64,000 nt of DNA from Alphaproteobacteria bacterium (GCA_030428255.1 JAUIBT010000010.1:48374-112373), one strand, 5' to 3'. Positions 45,534-55,136 are shown, counted from the stretch's first letter. Notes: generated by a model from the letters alone, not told the origin. Numbers and translations are program-made.

Positions 45534-46048
45534 TGATCCTCACCTGCGTCTTGGCGGACAGAGTCGAGCGGCTGATCGGCGGCGAAAATCGAGAACACCA
45601 AGAAGTCCTCGCCATCCCTACCGTGCGCCGCTAAGCGCGCCTCCTCGTGCATGCCCAGCCAGCGCATCCAACGGTGGGCCTCCAGGTGGGCCTCGTGACA
45701 CAGGGCCACGCCCTTACGCATGCCCATTTCAAACAGGCGCGGCTTGATCTGCTGTTTGATGTAGCGAGACACGGGTTTTGCAATGGCCTGCCACTCGGGG
45801 CGCGCGGCAAAGCCCAGCATGAACAAGCCGGGGTGCTGCTCAACCGCCGCCCAAAGGGCCACCAACTGCGGGCCAACAAAAAAGCCCTGTTGCAGGGCTT
45901 GGGGACTGGTGAAGGGTTGCAAAAGCGCCCGTGGATCTTCTTCAAATGCGGTCGCCCTGAGCTCGACCAGGTCTTGCCGACGCAGATTGAGCGCCAGGCT
46001 GTCAATGTCCAGCGCCAAAGCGCGACGAGCTTCAAATTGTGTCGTCAT
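45530..46048 (-). CDS. T7 gp13 (DUF2833)-like protein, acetyltransferase-type fold
   Basis: This 172-aa protein has ALNLRRQDLVELRAT, FVGPQLVALWAAVEQHPGLFMLGFAARPEW and HRWMRWLGM. That is the pattern of the phage gp13 family, a degenerate GNAT-like fold needed for assembly of the internal core in T7-like virions. The C-terminus (EDFLVFSIF) is also family-like. It lies 3 nt after the terminase C-part. Confidence 0.75.
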   Translation of the reverse strand: MTTQFEARRALALDIDSLALNLRRQDLVELRATAFEEDPRALLQPFTSPQALQQGFFVGPQLVALWAAVEQHPGLFMLGFAARPEWQAIAKPVSRYIKQQIKPRLFEMGMRKGVALCHEAHLEAHRWMRWLGMHEEARLAAHGRDGEDFLVFSIFAADQPLDSVRQDAGEDQ

Positions 46049-46051
46049 ATC

Positions 46052-46816
46052 TCACCAATCAAAGGGGTTAAATCGTGGGTCGGATGCCTGCCGCCGGCGC
46101 GCGCTATCGCGCTGAGGCAGGCGCGCCAGTGGCAGAGCCATGAGCGCATAACGGGTGGCCGCCATTAGATCATCTTGTTGCTTGACCACCTGGCCGTCCT
46201 TGCGGTGGTAGAGACGAAACTCCTCAAACCAATCCACGCAAGGGCTAAAGACCTTGAGTCGCCCGGACTGCAAGCGCTGGTACATCAGCATCAGACCCGC
46301 CTCGACAGAATTGCCGCCATCAGCAAAGCGCACCGGTCCTGGCAACATGGTCAGCCCCTCTGTGCGATAGAGCGCGGCCAACTGCTGGCCCGAGCCCTTG
46401 TCGTGCTGCAGGCCATCATGCGGCCAGGCCCAGGGCAGGCCAGCCTCGCCGAACTCCGCGCCCCATTGCTTGAGCGCGGCAGCGTGAACCCGCGGGGTCT
46501 GTTGCGAAACGCGATAGGTTTGGGTGATGTACATGACATCACCCTCGCGGTCCCACCAGGCCAGCACCGCCGCCGTCGGGTGATCCCAGCCGAAGTCCAG
46601 GGCCGCAACCAAGGGCCAGTGCGCCGGGCGTGCGAAGGGATCGCACTTCACCACATCTTCAGCGAAAGGAAAGATGCGCCCCGTACCGACCGAGGGCTCG
46701 CCATAGACCCGGGCTTGGCGCTCATACTCTGGGTAGGAGGCCATGATAGTTGCGCGCTGTTCGTCGCTGTAGTGATCAGCATCAAACAGCGTCATTTTCG
46801 TTACGTGCCTGGCCAT
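46052..46816 (-). CDS. Terminase large subunit, C-terminal (nuclease) part
   Basis: This 254-aa reading frame carries the nuclease half of a podovirus terminase: TKMTLFDADHYSDEQR, GEPSVGTGRIFPF, the catalytic Asp in VAALDFGWDHPTA and the acidic DDLMAATRYALMALP end. It lies +1 relative to the ATPase half. The ATG at 46816 has aaaggaaa at about 6 nt, so it could be translated separately from inside the end of the first half. The frame stays open up to 46891, allowing frameshift fusion instead. Confidence 0.85.
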   Translation of the reverse strand: MARHVTKMTLFDADHYSDEQRATIMASYPEYERQARVYGEPSVGTGRIFPFAEDVVKCDPFARPAHWPLVAALDFGWDHPTAAVLAWWDREGDVMYITQTYRVSQQTPRVHAAALKQWGAEFGEAGLPWAWPHDGLQHDKGSGQQLAALYRTEGLTMLPGPVRFADGGNSVEAGLMLMYQRLQSGRLKVFSPCVDWFEEFRLYHRKDGQVVKQQDDLMAATRYALMALPLARLPQRDSARRRQASDPRFNPFDW

Positions 46817-47558
46817 GATCGCTTTCCTTTGCTTCCGGGTTCGTCTTGCGGCCTTGCGCGCGGTCATCGTCGCCAAGGAAGCGCTGCACAACGCTGGAGT
46901 AGCCCTTCAGCGGCGTGAAGGTCAGCATGACGATGCCTCCGGTGGCGTTGGTGCGGGTCAGGCCTTCCATATAGATGTCCTCGGGCGGCTCTTCGTCGAA
47001 CCACACCAGATCCAGGCTGGGGCCTTGCCACTTCTCGCGCCCCTGGGCGTAGGATTTGAAGCCCAAGACAGACAGCCCGCCGCTGCGGTGCTGCACCATG
47101 ACCTGATCCAGCGCGCCAGAGCCGCCCGGCACGCGGGTCACCTCGCGCAGCCAATGGCGCTCGAGGGCCGCGTTGCGCGGGTGGTTCTCTTTGGCGGCTT
47201 TGGCCAAGCGGCCGATCAAGATGCGCTGGGGGTTGTCGCGGGTCGACTCGGCGGTCACGCTGGCGGCCCAGACGCTGATCGGCGCCTCGAACCGCCTGCC
47301 CTGCCACCAGTCGGGATAGTGGCCGCTAAGATGCATGGCGACTTCAAAGCCCGCGCAGGTGGTCTTGCCGAGCTGGTTGCCCGCCATCAACAAGCGCTCG
47401 CGAAATTGAGCCCCGGCGGTGTGAAAGGCGCACTGTTTGGCAAAGGGGCGATAGCGGCTAATCGCTGTCTGTTGGCGTTGGCGGTAGGTCTGCAGGACCG
47501 TCAGCAAGTCCCGTTTCTTTAAGAAGGCTGCGGATTTGGGCATCAAGCTCTTCGTCAC
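46782..47558 (-). CDS. Terminase large subunit, N-terminal (ATPase) part
   Basis: This 258-aa reading frame has the packaging ATPase: YRPFAKQCAFHTAGA, Walker A-like LLMAGNQLGKTT, LDLVWFDEEPP (Walker B with catalytic Glu), then the coupling motif IVMLTFTPLKGYS. It then runs out of frame and stops at 46782, where the nuclease half continues in the +1 frame. Upstream it overlaps the small-subunit-like gene by 101 nt, so a later start (MPKSAAF, 47543) or an internal one is likely. Confidence 0.85.
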   Translation of the reverse strand: MTKSLMPKSAAFLKKRDLLTVLQTYRQRQQTAISRYRPFAKQCAFHTAGAQFRERLLMAGNQLGKTTCAGFEVAMHLSGHYPDWWQGRRFEAPISVWAASVTAESTRDNPQRILIGRLAKAAKENHPRNAALERHWLREVTRVPGGSGALDQVMVQHRSGGLSVLGFKSYAQGREKWQGPSLDLVWFDEEPPEDIYMEGLTRTNATGGIVMLTFTPLKGYSSVVQRFLGDDDRAQGRKTNPEAKESDHGQARNENDAV

Positions 47559-47790
47559 TCATTTGGTCCAGGTCTTGGGCGTCCAGGCCTTGGCCACGCG
47601 CCAGGCCGTGCAGATCGGTCAATTGCTTTAGGCTCTGCGAAGCGACGCTGAGATTACCCTCGGCTTGCGCCAGGTTATAGAGTGCCAACAGGCGTCGGGT
47701 CTGGCTTTCAAGGCTAATGGCAGCCTCACTGGCTTGCTGAGACATGTGGGTCTCAGCCGGCGGTGTTTTGATCTTTGCTTTAGCGGCCAT
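47458..47790 (-). CDS. Terminase small subunit-like protein
   Basis: This 110-aa helical protein lies immediately upstream of the terminase ATPase gene and overlaps it. Residues ~20-70 form an Ala/Leu/Gln-rich helical pair (TRRLLALYNLAQAEGNLSVAS), followed by an acidic helix and tail (DQMSDEELDAQIRSLL). These are features of small terminase subunits that recognise DNA ends. The call rests on position, size and composition. Confidence 0.6.
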   Translation of the reverse strand: MAAKAKIKTPPAETHMSQQASEAAISLESQTRRLLALYNLAQAEGNLSVASQSLKQLTDLHGLARGQGLDAQDLDQMSDEELDAQIRSLLKETGLADGPADLPPTPTDSD

Positions 47791-48343
47791 GACGTGCCTC
47801 TGGCGATGGTCGCATGCTGGCGACCGGCTCGCATTGGTGGTGACGGATGAGGTGATCCAACGCCCAGCAAATTCGCGGTTTGTCTTGCTGCATCGCCAGC
47901 ACGATCGTGGCGGAGGGCAGGCCGACCAGACGTTCTAGAACCGCAGCGGCATCGACAGGTAAGGCGCGCAAGCAGCGAGTATAGCGCGCCAGCGCTTTGA
48001 CCTTGCGCAGATGCTGATCATCATTAGGCAAGCCCGTGGTGGCGACTTGGCTAGGCTGATAGCGTGCGACACCGCCCGAGCCGCCAAAGGCGCGGTGCTG
48101 GTCCTCACACAACCGCATGAATGCTGCCAAACGTCGCGATGCCAAGCCGTCGCTCTCATTCGGCGCGCGCAGGAGGTCGCGCAGTTGGATACTTTGTGCC
48201 AAACCTGGCTCGGGGCTCGGTCGGCGGCCCTGCGTTCTTGCGAGCGCGCCCCCTCCCACCGCGTCCCCAGATTCTTGAGGCAGCGGCGAAAGGCGGCGCG
48301 GGCGACCTGCGCGCGGCCGGATTGATGCTTGCAAAGCAACCAT
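47780..48343 (-). CDS. Hypothetical protein upstream of terminase genes
   Basis: This 187-aa basic protein has an Arg/Pro-rich N-terminus and a helical C-terminal half (KALARYTRCLRALPVDAAAVLERL). No family recognised with confidence; a DNA-binding or packaging-associated role is conceivable. It overlaps the next gene by 11 nt, in line with an operon. Confidence 0.55.
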   Translation of the reverse strand: MVALQASIRPRAGRPRRLSPLPQESGDAVGGGALARTQGRRPSPEPGLAQSIQLRDLLRAPNESDGLASRRLAAFMRLCEDQHRAFGGSGGVARYQPSQVATTGLPNDDQHLRKVKALARYTRCLRALPVDAAAVLERLVGLPSATIVLAMQQDKPRICWALDHLIRHHQCEPVASMRPSPEARHGR

Positions 48344-48611
48344 GGTTCATTTGATCCCTGTTCTTGTGTCCTGTGCAAAAGCGCCCCGGTGCAACGCTAG
48401 CAGTGCGGTTGCCCGCACCACACCTAGTGCGATCACTCCAGTCATCACAACGCAGCGATCAGCAAAGGGCCCACCGGAGCCCTGGCTCTGGTGACTTTGG
48501 CCAAATCGAAAGCGAGATCGCTCAAGGCCAAGGGTGCGGCGCTTTTAGCGCCCGCCTACGGTTTTTGGGGGAGTGCTGGGTGCGTACTTGCGCCCGACGC
48601 TGGTTCGTCGC
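48344..48611. other. Gap inside phage-like cluster
   Basis: A 268-bp interval between the two first cluster genes. No recognised gene on either strand. It could hold a promoter for the terminase-portal-capsid block; I could not identify one. Confidence 0.45.
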
Positions 48612-49391
48612 TTAGGCGAACAATGCCTGCGCCTTGGCCTTAGCCGTGCTTTGCGGCGCGACATTGATGTAGCCTTGGCGGTGCATCAGTTTGCGCAATT
48701 GCTCGCGCCCATCTAAGGGCGTTTCGCATTCAAGGTAGGCGATGGCGTGCCCCAGGGTCATCAGGCGCGAATGCCAGTTCGAGCGGAACGGATGCCCACC
48801 GCGCTTTTGGTTGACCTTGAGCAACAGGGTTTTGCCGCCTTGACCCAAGATGAGAAAATCAGCCAGCTTGAGCAAAGAAAAATGATCGGTTTCGCGCGCT
48901 TCAGCTCTTGCTTTTGGGCCTTGCATTCCTTGCTGGAGAGCGTGCTCTGATCCCCTATCGTTGCTATTCTTAGGGGATTGGTTGCTGTCGGTTTTGGTGT
49001 TGCCCTGCGCTGGCGCAGAAAAATCACCGACATAGCGCGCTTCAAAGACAAACTGAGCCCCTTGGCTTTGCAACAAGCGGAGTTCGTGGAAAATCGCCCG
49101 AATAAGTGCAGCGCGATCAAATCCGTTGCGCTTGTCTTTGATCCTTGCAGGTGAAGCACCATGTGGCCAAGCGGTGCGAGCAACCGGGCTCGGCGGCAGG
49201 TCGGCGACGGCCTTGGTTAGCACGAGCGGCCCCGATTTTGCTGTTAGAGCCGCTTTGCTCTTGTTTTCGTTGATCCCTTGAGTTTCAGTCACCTTAACTC
49301 TCATGTTAGTTTTCGTTGCGGCGGTCTTCGTTTGAGCGGACGTTTCGCCAGTGTGAATTTTGCTAACATTACGAGAACAAAACGTCAACAT
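48612..49391 (-). CDS. Hypothetical protein, first gene of the phage-like cluster
   Basis: This 259-aa protein has a Thr/Lys/Ser-rich N-terminal third and a central low-complexity region (GNTKTDSNQSPKNSNDRGS). The folded-looking C-terminal half (HFSLLKLADFLILGQGGKTLLLKVNQKRGG, SRLMTLGHAIAYLECE) is of unknown family. Its upstream sequence is AT-rich, suggesting that a promoter for the cluster lies in 49401-49630. The ATG at 49391 is used; a TTG at 49400 and an ATG at 49304 are alternatives. Confidence 0.55.
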   Translation of the reverse strand: MLTFCSRNVSKIHTGETSAQTKTAATKTNMRVKVTETQGINENKSKAALTAKSGPLVLTKAVADLPPSPVARTAWPHGASPARIKDKRNGFDRAALIRAIFHELRLLQSQGAQFVFEARYVGDFSAPAQGNTKTDSNQSPKNSNDRGSEHALQQGMQGPKARAEARETDHFSLLKLADFLILGQGGKTLLLKVNQKRGGHPFRSNWHSRLMTLGHAIAYLECETPLDGREQLRKLMHRQGYINVAPQSTAKAKAQALFA

Positions 49392-49630
49392 AGAAATCAA
49401 ACAATTTTACAATTTATAGTGCTTTCACATTTTAATAACTTCAATTTTGTTCTTCTTCTTGCCGAATTTTGCTGAGCAGCGCAAGCCCAAGCGAGCGACT
49501 TTCCCGCAGATGCAGCAAGGGCTTTTCCCCGGCACACACCAGCGCTATACTCCATGCAAATCGGGGTCAGCCCCCGACGCGTTTTGGTCCACAGGGCGCA
49601 TGTTTCCTGTGGATTGCTAGACCGGCAGCA

Positions 49631-50647
49631 ATGAAAGGATGGCGGCTTGCTATGGCCTCCCAAAGACACACGCCACGATTCTTAAAGCGGCGGGCTAAGC
49701 CCGGCGCGCTGGTCAAACGCAGCGCTCGCGGCTTTGATCCTGCGGCTACCATTACCTATTCGCGTGAGGTGACCTCAAAGCCCAAACGCGTGTTGGTGCG
49801 TAGCCTTGAGAACCTCACGGGGCGCATCAAGCTGGTCAAGATTGCAAGCAATTATCAAGATGACATCACCGAGACGAATGACTTTTGGTCCGTCGCTTTT
49901 AGTCGCCTCAAGCTGAATCTGGTCGTCAGTGGTGAAGGATTCGATGGCCTGCCAAGCGAAGGGCCCACGGTCTTTGTCGCCAATCACCCCTATGGCATCA
50001 TCGACGGCCTGTGTTTTGGGCGCCTGCTGTCGCTTCTGCGCCCTGACTTTAAGATCTTAACCAACTCGGTGTTGTGTCAGATCCCCGAGGTGCAAAACAA
50101 TCTGCTGCCGATCAGCTTTGAAGAGTCCCGGCGCGGCGTTGAGATCACGTTGGAAAGCCGTAAGAAGGCGCTTGCGTGCCTGGCCGAAGGCGGCGCAATC
50201 GGCGTGTTTCCAGGCGGCACGGTCTCGACCTCAGCGCGGATGCGCGGACGGGCCATCGATCCGGAGTGGAAGAATTTCACAGCCAAGATGATCATTCGCT
50301 CCAATGCGACGGTGATTCCTTTGTATTTTGAAGGCCAGAACAGTCGCTTGTTCCAGATCGCCAGCCACTTGTCTTCGACCCTGCGCTTGTCGCTGTTCTT
50401 GAACGAGGTTCACAAAAAGATCGGCGATGACATCGAAGTGGTGGTCGGCAAGCCCATCGACCCGGCCCGCATTGAAGCCTTGAAGGCGAGCCCCAGCGAT
50501 CTAATGGAAATGCTGCGCGTTGAGACCTACAGCCTGTCCGGGCGACCCGTTCGCAAGGGGCAATTTGGCTGGCCGCACCGCCCGCCCAAGCCGGATACCG
50601 AGCGCGGCGCTGACCATCACTTGCGACGACCAGACCGCCAAGCCTGA
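49631..50647 (+). CDS. Lysophospholipid acyltransferase-family protein (PlsC-like)
   Basis: This 338-aa protein has an acyltransferase core: VFVANHPYGIIDG (HX5D variant of the catalytic block), LLSLLRPDFKILTNSVL, and FPGGTVSTSARM in the position of FPEGTRS. Such proteins transfer fatty-acyl groups to lysophospholipids or lyso-ornithine lipids. The N-terminal ~60 residues are basic. The start is uncertain: ATG 49631 and ATG 49652 are both possible and the open frame reaches 49469. Confidence 0.82.
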   Translation: MKGWRLAMASQRHTPRFLKRRAKPGALVKRSARGFDPAATITYSREVTSKPKRVLVRSLENLTGRIKLVKIASNYQDDITETNDFWSVAFSRLKLNLVVSGEGFDGLPSEGPTVFVANHPYGIIDGLCFGRLLSLLRPDFKILTNSVLCQIPEVQNNLLPISFEESRRGVEITLESRKKALACLAEGGAIGVFPGGTVSTSARMRGRAIDPEWKNFTAKMIIRSNATVIPLYFEGQNSRLFQIASHLSSTLRLSLFLNEVHKKIGDDIEVVVGKPIDPARIEALKASPSDLMEMLRVETYSLSGRPVRKGQFGWPHRPPKPDTERGADHHLRRPDRQA

Positions 50648-50786
50648 GCGCATCCAGACAAATGCGCGCAACCCGCACAGGTTCGCCTTTTGCCTTGCGT
50701 CTCAAACGCCCTTGCCCCACCTTTGGCGGCCAGCCTTGCGCGCTGGCATCAAACGCATCAACCCTCATTTTTGAAAGGTCCCAGCT

Positions 50787-51821
50787 ATGTTGAACGTGGC
50801 CATCCTCGGCGCGTCGGGCTATACCGGCGCGGAGCTCCTGCGCCTACTCTTGAACCACCCCAAGGTGGCCATTCGAGCCCTGACCGCAGAGCGCCACGCT
50901 GGCAAGCCTTTTGCTGAGGTCTTCCCTCAGTTTGCCATGTTGGACCTGCCCGACCTGCAGAAGATCGACACAGTTGATTGGCAGAGCATTGATTTTGCGT
51001 TCTGCGCCCTGCCCCACGGCACCACCCAGCCGATCATCGCAGGCCTGCCCCAACATGTGCGGGTGGTCGATTTGTCCGCCGATTTCCGCTTGACATCAGC
51101 CGCGCTTTATGAGGCGGTCTATGGCCAGCCCCATCAACAGCCAGACCTTTTGGCCGAAGCCGTCTATGGGCTCAGCGAAATCGAGCGCGACGCCATCGCC
51201 AAGGCACGCCTGGTTGCTAACCCCGGCTGCTATCCCACCGGGGCTCAACTGCCGCTCATTCCGTTGCTTGAACAAGGTCTTGTCGAAACCAACTCCATCG
51301 TCATCGACTCCAAGTCCGGTGCGACCGGCGCGGGCCGCAGCCCCAAAGAAGGCTTGCTGTTCGCAGAGGTCGCCGATGGCATCCACGCCTACGGCATCGG
51401 CACCCACCGGCACGGGCCCGAAATCGACCAAGGCCTGAGCCGCGCTGCTGGCCAAGACATGTGCGTGCGCTTTACGCCCCATCTTATGCCTATGAGCCGC
51501 GGGATCTTGTCAACGATCTACGTGACCATAAAGCCCGGCGTTGACCTGGCTGACCTGCGCAGCGCGCTTAATGGACGCTATGCAGGCGAGCCTTTTGTCC
51601 ATGTTTTGGCCGACGGACAAGCACCACAAACCCGCCACGTGCGGGGGACCAACCATGTGTTGATCTCTTTGCACGCCGACCGGAACCCCGGTCAGGCGAT
51701 CCTAGTCAGCGCTGAAGATAATCTGGTTAAGGGTGCCTCTGGCCAGGCCATTCAGAATATGAACATCATGATGGGATTTGAGGAGACTTTGGGCCTCAAG
51801 CTGACCGCTCAGTTCCCCTGA
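50787..51821 (+). CDS. argC: N-acetyl-gamma-glutamyl-phosphate reductase
   Basis: This 344-aa enzyme catalyses the NADPH-dependent third step of arginine synthesis. It has GASGYTGAELLRLL at the N-terminus, DLSADFR, the catalytic Cys148 in VANPGCYPTGAQ, and HRHGPEIDQ with the conserved His. Length matches the common ArgC form. It stands apart from other arg genes here, with a terminator directly after. Confidence 0.96.
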   Translation: MLNVAILGASGYTGAELLRLLLNHPKVAIRALTAERHAGKPFAEVFPQFAMLDLPDLQKIDTVDWQSIDFAFCALPHGTTQPIIAGLPQHVRVVDLSADFRLTSAALYEAVYGQPHQQPDLLAEAVYGLSEIERDAIAKARLVANPGCYPTGAQLPLIPLLEQGLVETNSIVIDSKSGATGAGRSPKEGLLFAEVADGIHAYGIGTHRHGPEIDQGLSRAAGQDMCVRFTPHLMPMSRGILSTIYVTIKPGVDLADLRSALNGRYAGEPFVHVLADGQAPQTRHVRGTNHVLISLHADRNPGQAILVSAEDNLVKGASGQAIQNMNIMMGFEETLGLKLTAQFP

Positions 51822-51878
51822 TCGTCCATTTTTCTTAGGAACGCCGCACCGCGGCAGCCACCTGCACCCTGTTGAGCA

Positions 51879-51917
51879 GCCTCGCCAAGTCGTCCTGGAC
51901 GATAAAGCGAGGCTTTT
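51879..51917 (+). terminator. Terminator after argC
   Basis: Nested hairpin: outer stem gcctcgc/gcgaggc (51879-51885 with 51907-51913), inner tcgtcc/ggacga, then tttt. Confidence 0.85.
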
Positions 51918-52015
51918 ACTTGTCCCGACCACAAAGGCAGCCCAGGCAGCGTTGGCGCAAACAAGCGCTATTCTTCGGGCTTTGCGCTTGTCTCAAACGG
52001 GCTGTCAGGGGAAAA

Positions 52016-52092
52016 CTGGGGCGACTGATGGGGCTCGAACCCACGACCTCCGGTACCACAAACCGGCGCTCTAACCAACTGAGCTACAATCG
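52016..52092 (-). tRNA. tRNA-His (anticodon GTG), C73 with encoded G at -1
   Basis: Cloverleaf on the minus strand: acceptor gcgattg/cagtcgc, anticodon loop ttgtggt giving GTG, T arm gtgggttcgagccccat. It encodes CCA. The discriminator base is C73 and the base just 5' of position 1 (52093 on the minus strand) is G, as in the general bacterial G-1:C73 identity pair. Confidence 0.95.
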
Positions 52093-52212
52093 CCACGCTA
52101 GGGCGCCATGACTAGGCGCGATGAAAAGAAAAATCAAGGCTCTTGTGGAGCTTGAAATGGCCGAAGTTCGATTTTTCCACCGCGAGCCGAGGTCTGCGCT
52201 GAAAACACGTAT

Positions 52213-52257
52213 CGGAAAAACAAAAGAGCCGCTCTCGCCAAGGCAAGCGCGGCTCTT
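52213..52257 (-). terminator. Terminator after the outer-membrane barrel gene
   Basis: Stem aagagccgc/gcggctctt (52224-52232 with 52249-52257). On the minus strand it is followed by a T-rich run (ttttgttttt), located ~70 bp past the stop of the upstream gene. Confidence 0.82.
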
Positions 52258-52328
52258 GTGTGTGTCTTATGGTTGAGCCCGCCCCCTAAGCGGGGCAGCA
52301 ACCGCAAGCAATTAGCTGAGACGATAGC

Positions 52329-53045
52329 CTAGAATTTGAACATCAAACCAGCGTCGATATTGTGCTGACCGCGCACAGCATATTCGCCTTGCGCGCGCAC
52401 ACCTGCCGTTGTCGAAACCAAGCGAAAATCGCCGGACTCCAGATAGCGATAGCCAATCTTGGCACCAACGTTCGGTGCCACTGGGAAGGCAAATCCGACC
52501 AAAGCTTGAGCAGCCGGTGCCCAATCGTTGATCTTATTGGCCGTACCTGCACGTGTGATCGTGCCGTCAATTAATAGACCACCTGCACCCAGACCTGCGT
52601 AGATCGTACCAGCGCCCGGCGCATTAAAGTCGATGTAGCCGTTGGCCATCACCGCGTAGTGGTTCACATCACCGGACCAACCGGATCCGTTCACGAAGCT
52701 TTCCGGAACCAAATTCGCGGCACGGCCTTCGGCCTCAACGCGCATCGAGGCAATGCCCGACTGACTGTGCGCAACGGTTGCACCGACACCAACAAAGCCC
52801 TGCACTTCATCGTCATCACCTGTCGATACAGAGTGCACCGCACCAAAACGGGTACCGCTGTCGGCGTTGACGGTCAGGCTTCCGCCCGCAACAAGATAGC
52901 GGTCTTGCAAACCTGCCAGAATAGGACCGGAGCCTGCGGCGACTTGGGCCTGGGCTGATGCTACGCCCAATCCCAGCATCACGGCGGCAGAAATTAGGGT
53001 CGTGGTCACGCCTCGGCCGACCACCTTATTAAATGAATTGTGCAT
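52329..53045 (-). CDS. Outer-membrane beta-barrel protein (OmpA/opacity-like)
   Basis: This 238-aa protein has a signal peptide (hydrophobic TTTLISAAVMLGLGVASAQA) and about eight amphipathic strands with Gly-rich turns. The ending HNIDAGLMFKF has a terminal aromatic residue. The layout fits the small opacity-type barrel family (OMP_b-brl). Function unknown; may be an adhesin or envelope stabiliser. The ATG at 53045 (MHNSFN) is used rather than the one at 53072. Confidence 0.8.
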   Translation of the reverse strand: MHNSFNKVVGRGVTTTLISAAVMLGLGVASAQAQVAAGSGPILAGLQDRYLVAGGSLTVNADSGTRFGAVHSVSTGDDDEVQGFVGVGATVAHSQSGIASMRVEAEGRAANLVPESFVNGSGWSGDVNHYAVMANGYIDFNAPGAGTIYAGLGAGGLLIDGTITRAGTANKINDWAPAAQALVGFAFPVAPNVGAKIGYRYLESGDFRLVSTTAGVRAQGEYAVRGQHNIDAGLMFKF

Positions 53046-53241
53046 ATGAAATCCGAAAATGAAATGTTTCAACGCTGGCAGATAACCAAGCGATGACGGT
53101 CAAACGAGGGTGCGAATGGGGAATTGCCGCTTCAGCCTGGACAAGAAATAGGCAAACCAGCTCAATATTTAGACAAGCACGGCAGCCAGCCCGATCCGCG
53201 CGGTTTTTGAGGCCGAAATCTAGCAACAATGCGCCCGGTAA

Positions 53242-53634
<393 letters not shown>

Positions 53635-53726
53635 CAATGACAAAGAGCAACTGGAACGCACAAAACCTATTTGCTCATTTAATCAACCTATCCTACACAC
53701 GCACAAACCCAATACCCGAGGAAAAT

Positions 53727-55136
53727 ATGAGCGACTATTCCACCGTAAAGCAGATGATCGAGGAGCACGGCGCCAAGTTCATCGACCTACGCTTCACCGA
53801 CCCGCGCGGTAAGCTGCAACACCTGACTATGTGCGCCGAAGCCATGGGCGAAGACGAGTTCGAAGAAGGCATCATGTTTGATGGCTCTTCGATCGCTGGC
53901 TGGAAGGCCATCAACGAGTCCGACATGGTGCTGAAGCCCGACATGTCGACCTTGACTGTTGATCCTTTCACGGCTCAGCCGCAGCTCAACATCATGTGTG
54001 ACATCTACGACCCTATCACCGGCGAAGGCTATGAGCGCGACCCGCGGTCAACGGCCAAGCGCGCTGAGGAGTATGTCAAGTCAACTGGCATCGGCGACAC
54101 GGTTTACTGCGGTCCCGAAGCTGAGTTCTTCATGTTCGACGATGTTCGCTTTGAAGTCTCACCGAACCGCAGCTTCTTCGAGTTCTACTCTGCAGAAGGC
54201 GCCTATGCCACCGGCGACGAGTTCGAAGGCGGCAACATGGGCCACCGTCCGCGCGTTAAAGGCGGCTACTTCCCCGTCGCTCCGGTTGATCAGTCTGTCG
54301 ATATCCGTGCAGAGATGACCACCGTTGCGCGTGAAATGGGTCTGCCCATGGACAAGCACCACCATGAAGTGGCACCTGCGCAGCACGAGCTGGGCATGAT
54401 GTTCTCAACCCTGACCGACATCGCCGACAAGCAGCAACTTTACAAGTACGTCGTTCACAACGTGGCGGCCTCTTACGGCAAAACCGCGACCTTTATGCCC
54501 AAGCCCCTGCAGGGCGACAACGGCTCTGGCATGCACGTTCACCAATCAATCTGGAAAGACGGCCAGCCTGTGTTTGCGGGCGACGGCTACGCCGGTCTGT
54601 CTGAAACTTGTTTGTACTACATCGGTGGTATCATCAAGCACGCCAAGGCTCTGAACGCCTTTACCAACCCCTCGACCAACTCTTACAAGCGTCTGGTACC
54701 AGGTTTTGAAGCCCCTGTTCTGCTGGCCTATTCAGCGCGCAACCGCTCTGCGTCGTGCCGCATTCCGTTTGGCTCATCACCGAAAGCCAAGCGCGTTGAG
54801 GTTCGCTTCCCCGATCCGACAGCCAACCCCTACCTGGCTTTCGCGGCCATGTTGATGGCGGGCATGGACGGCATCCGCAACAAGATCCACCCTGGCGACC
54901 CCATGGACAAGGACCTGTACGAACTGCCCGCAGACGAGCTGGCTCAGATCCCGACCGTTGCGGGGTCTCTGCGCGAGGCTCTGGACGCTTTGGCCGAAGA
55001 CATGGACTTCCTGTGCGAAGGTGGCGTCTTCACCCGCGACCAGATCGAAGCTTACATGGAACTGAAGTGGGAAGAGCAGCTGCGTTTCGACATGGCTCCG
55101 CACCCCATCGAGTTCGACATGTACTACTCGGTTTAA
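53727..55136 (+). CDS. glnA: Glutamine synthetase, type I
   Basis: This 469-aa enzyme has the typical GSI-beta length. It carries the N-terminal [12 protein letters not shown] latch region, [19 protein letters not shown] (metal ligands), [10 protein letters not shown], the ATP loop near NRSASCRIP, and the adenylylation loop around DLYELPADE with its Tyr near 397. It converts glutamate and ammonia to glutamine. The ATG at 53727 is preceded by gaggaaaat. It is cotranscribed with glnB from the sigma-54 promoter and ends at a strong terminator. Confidence 0.98.
   Translation: MSDYSTVKQMIEEHGAKFIDLRFTDPRGKLQHLTMCAEAMGEDEFEEGIMFDGSSIAGWKAINESDMVLKPDMSTLTVDPFTAQPQLNIMCDIYDPITGEGYERDPRSTAKRAEEYVKSTGIGDTVYCGPEAEFFMFDDVRFEVSPNRSFFEFYSAEGAYATGDEFEGGNMGHRPRVKGGYFPVAPVDQSVDIRAEMTTVAREMGLPMDKHHHEVAPAQHELGMMFSTLTDIADKQQLYKYVVHNVAASYGKTATFMPKPLQGDNGSGMHVHQSIWKDGQPVFAGDGYAGLSETCLYYIGGIIKHAKALNAFTNPSTNSYKRLVPGFEAPVLLAYSARNRSASCRIPFGSSPKAKRVEVRFPDPTANPYLAFAAMLMAGMDGIRNKIHPGDPMDKDLYELPADELAQIPTVAGSLREALDALAEDMDFLCEGGVFTRDQIEAYMELKWEEQLRFDMAPHPIEFDMYYSV

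Noticed and set aside
35704..49391. Complete prophage
   Set aside because: Integrase, repressor, replication, lysis and fibre genes and att repeats were searched for by eye and not found.
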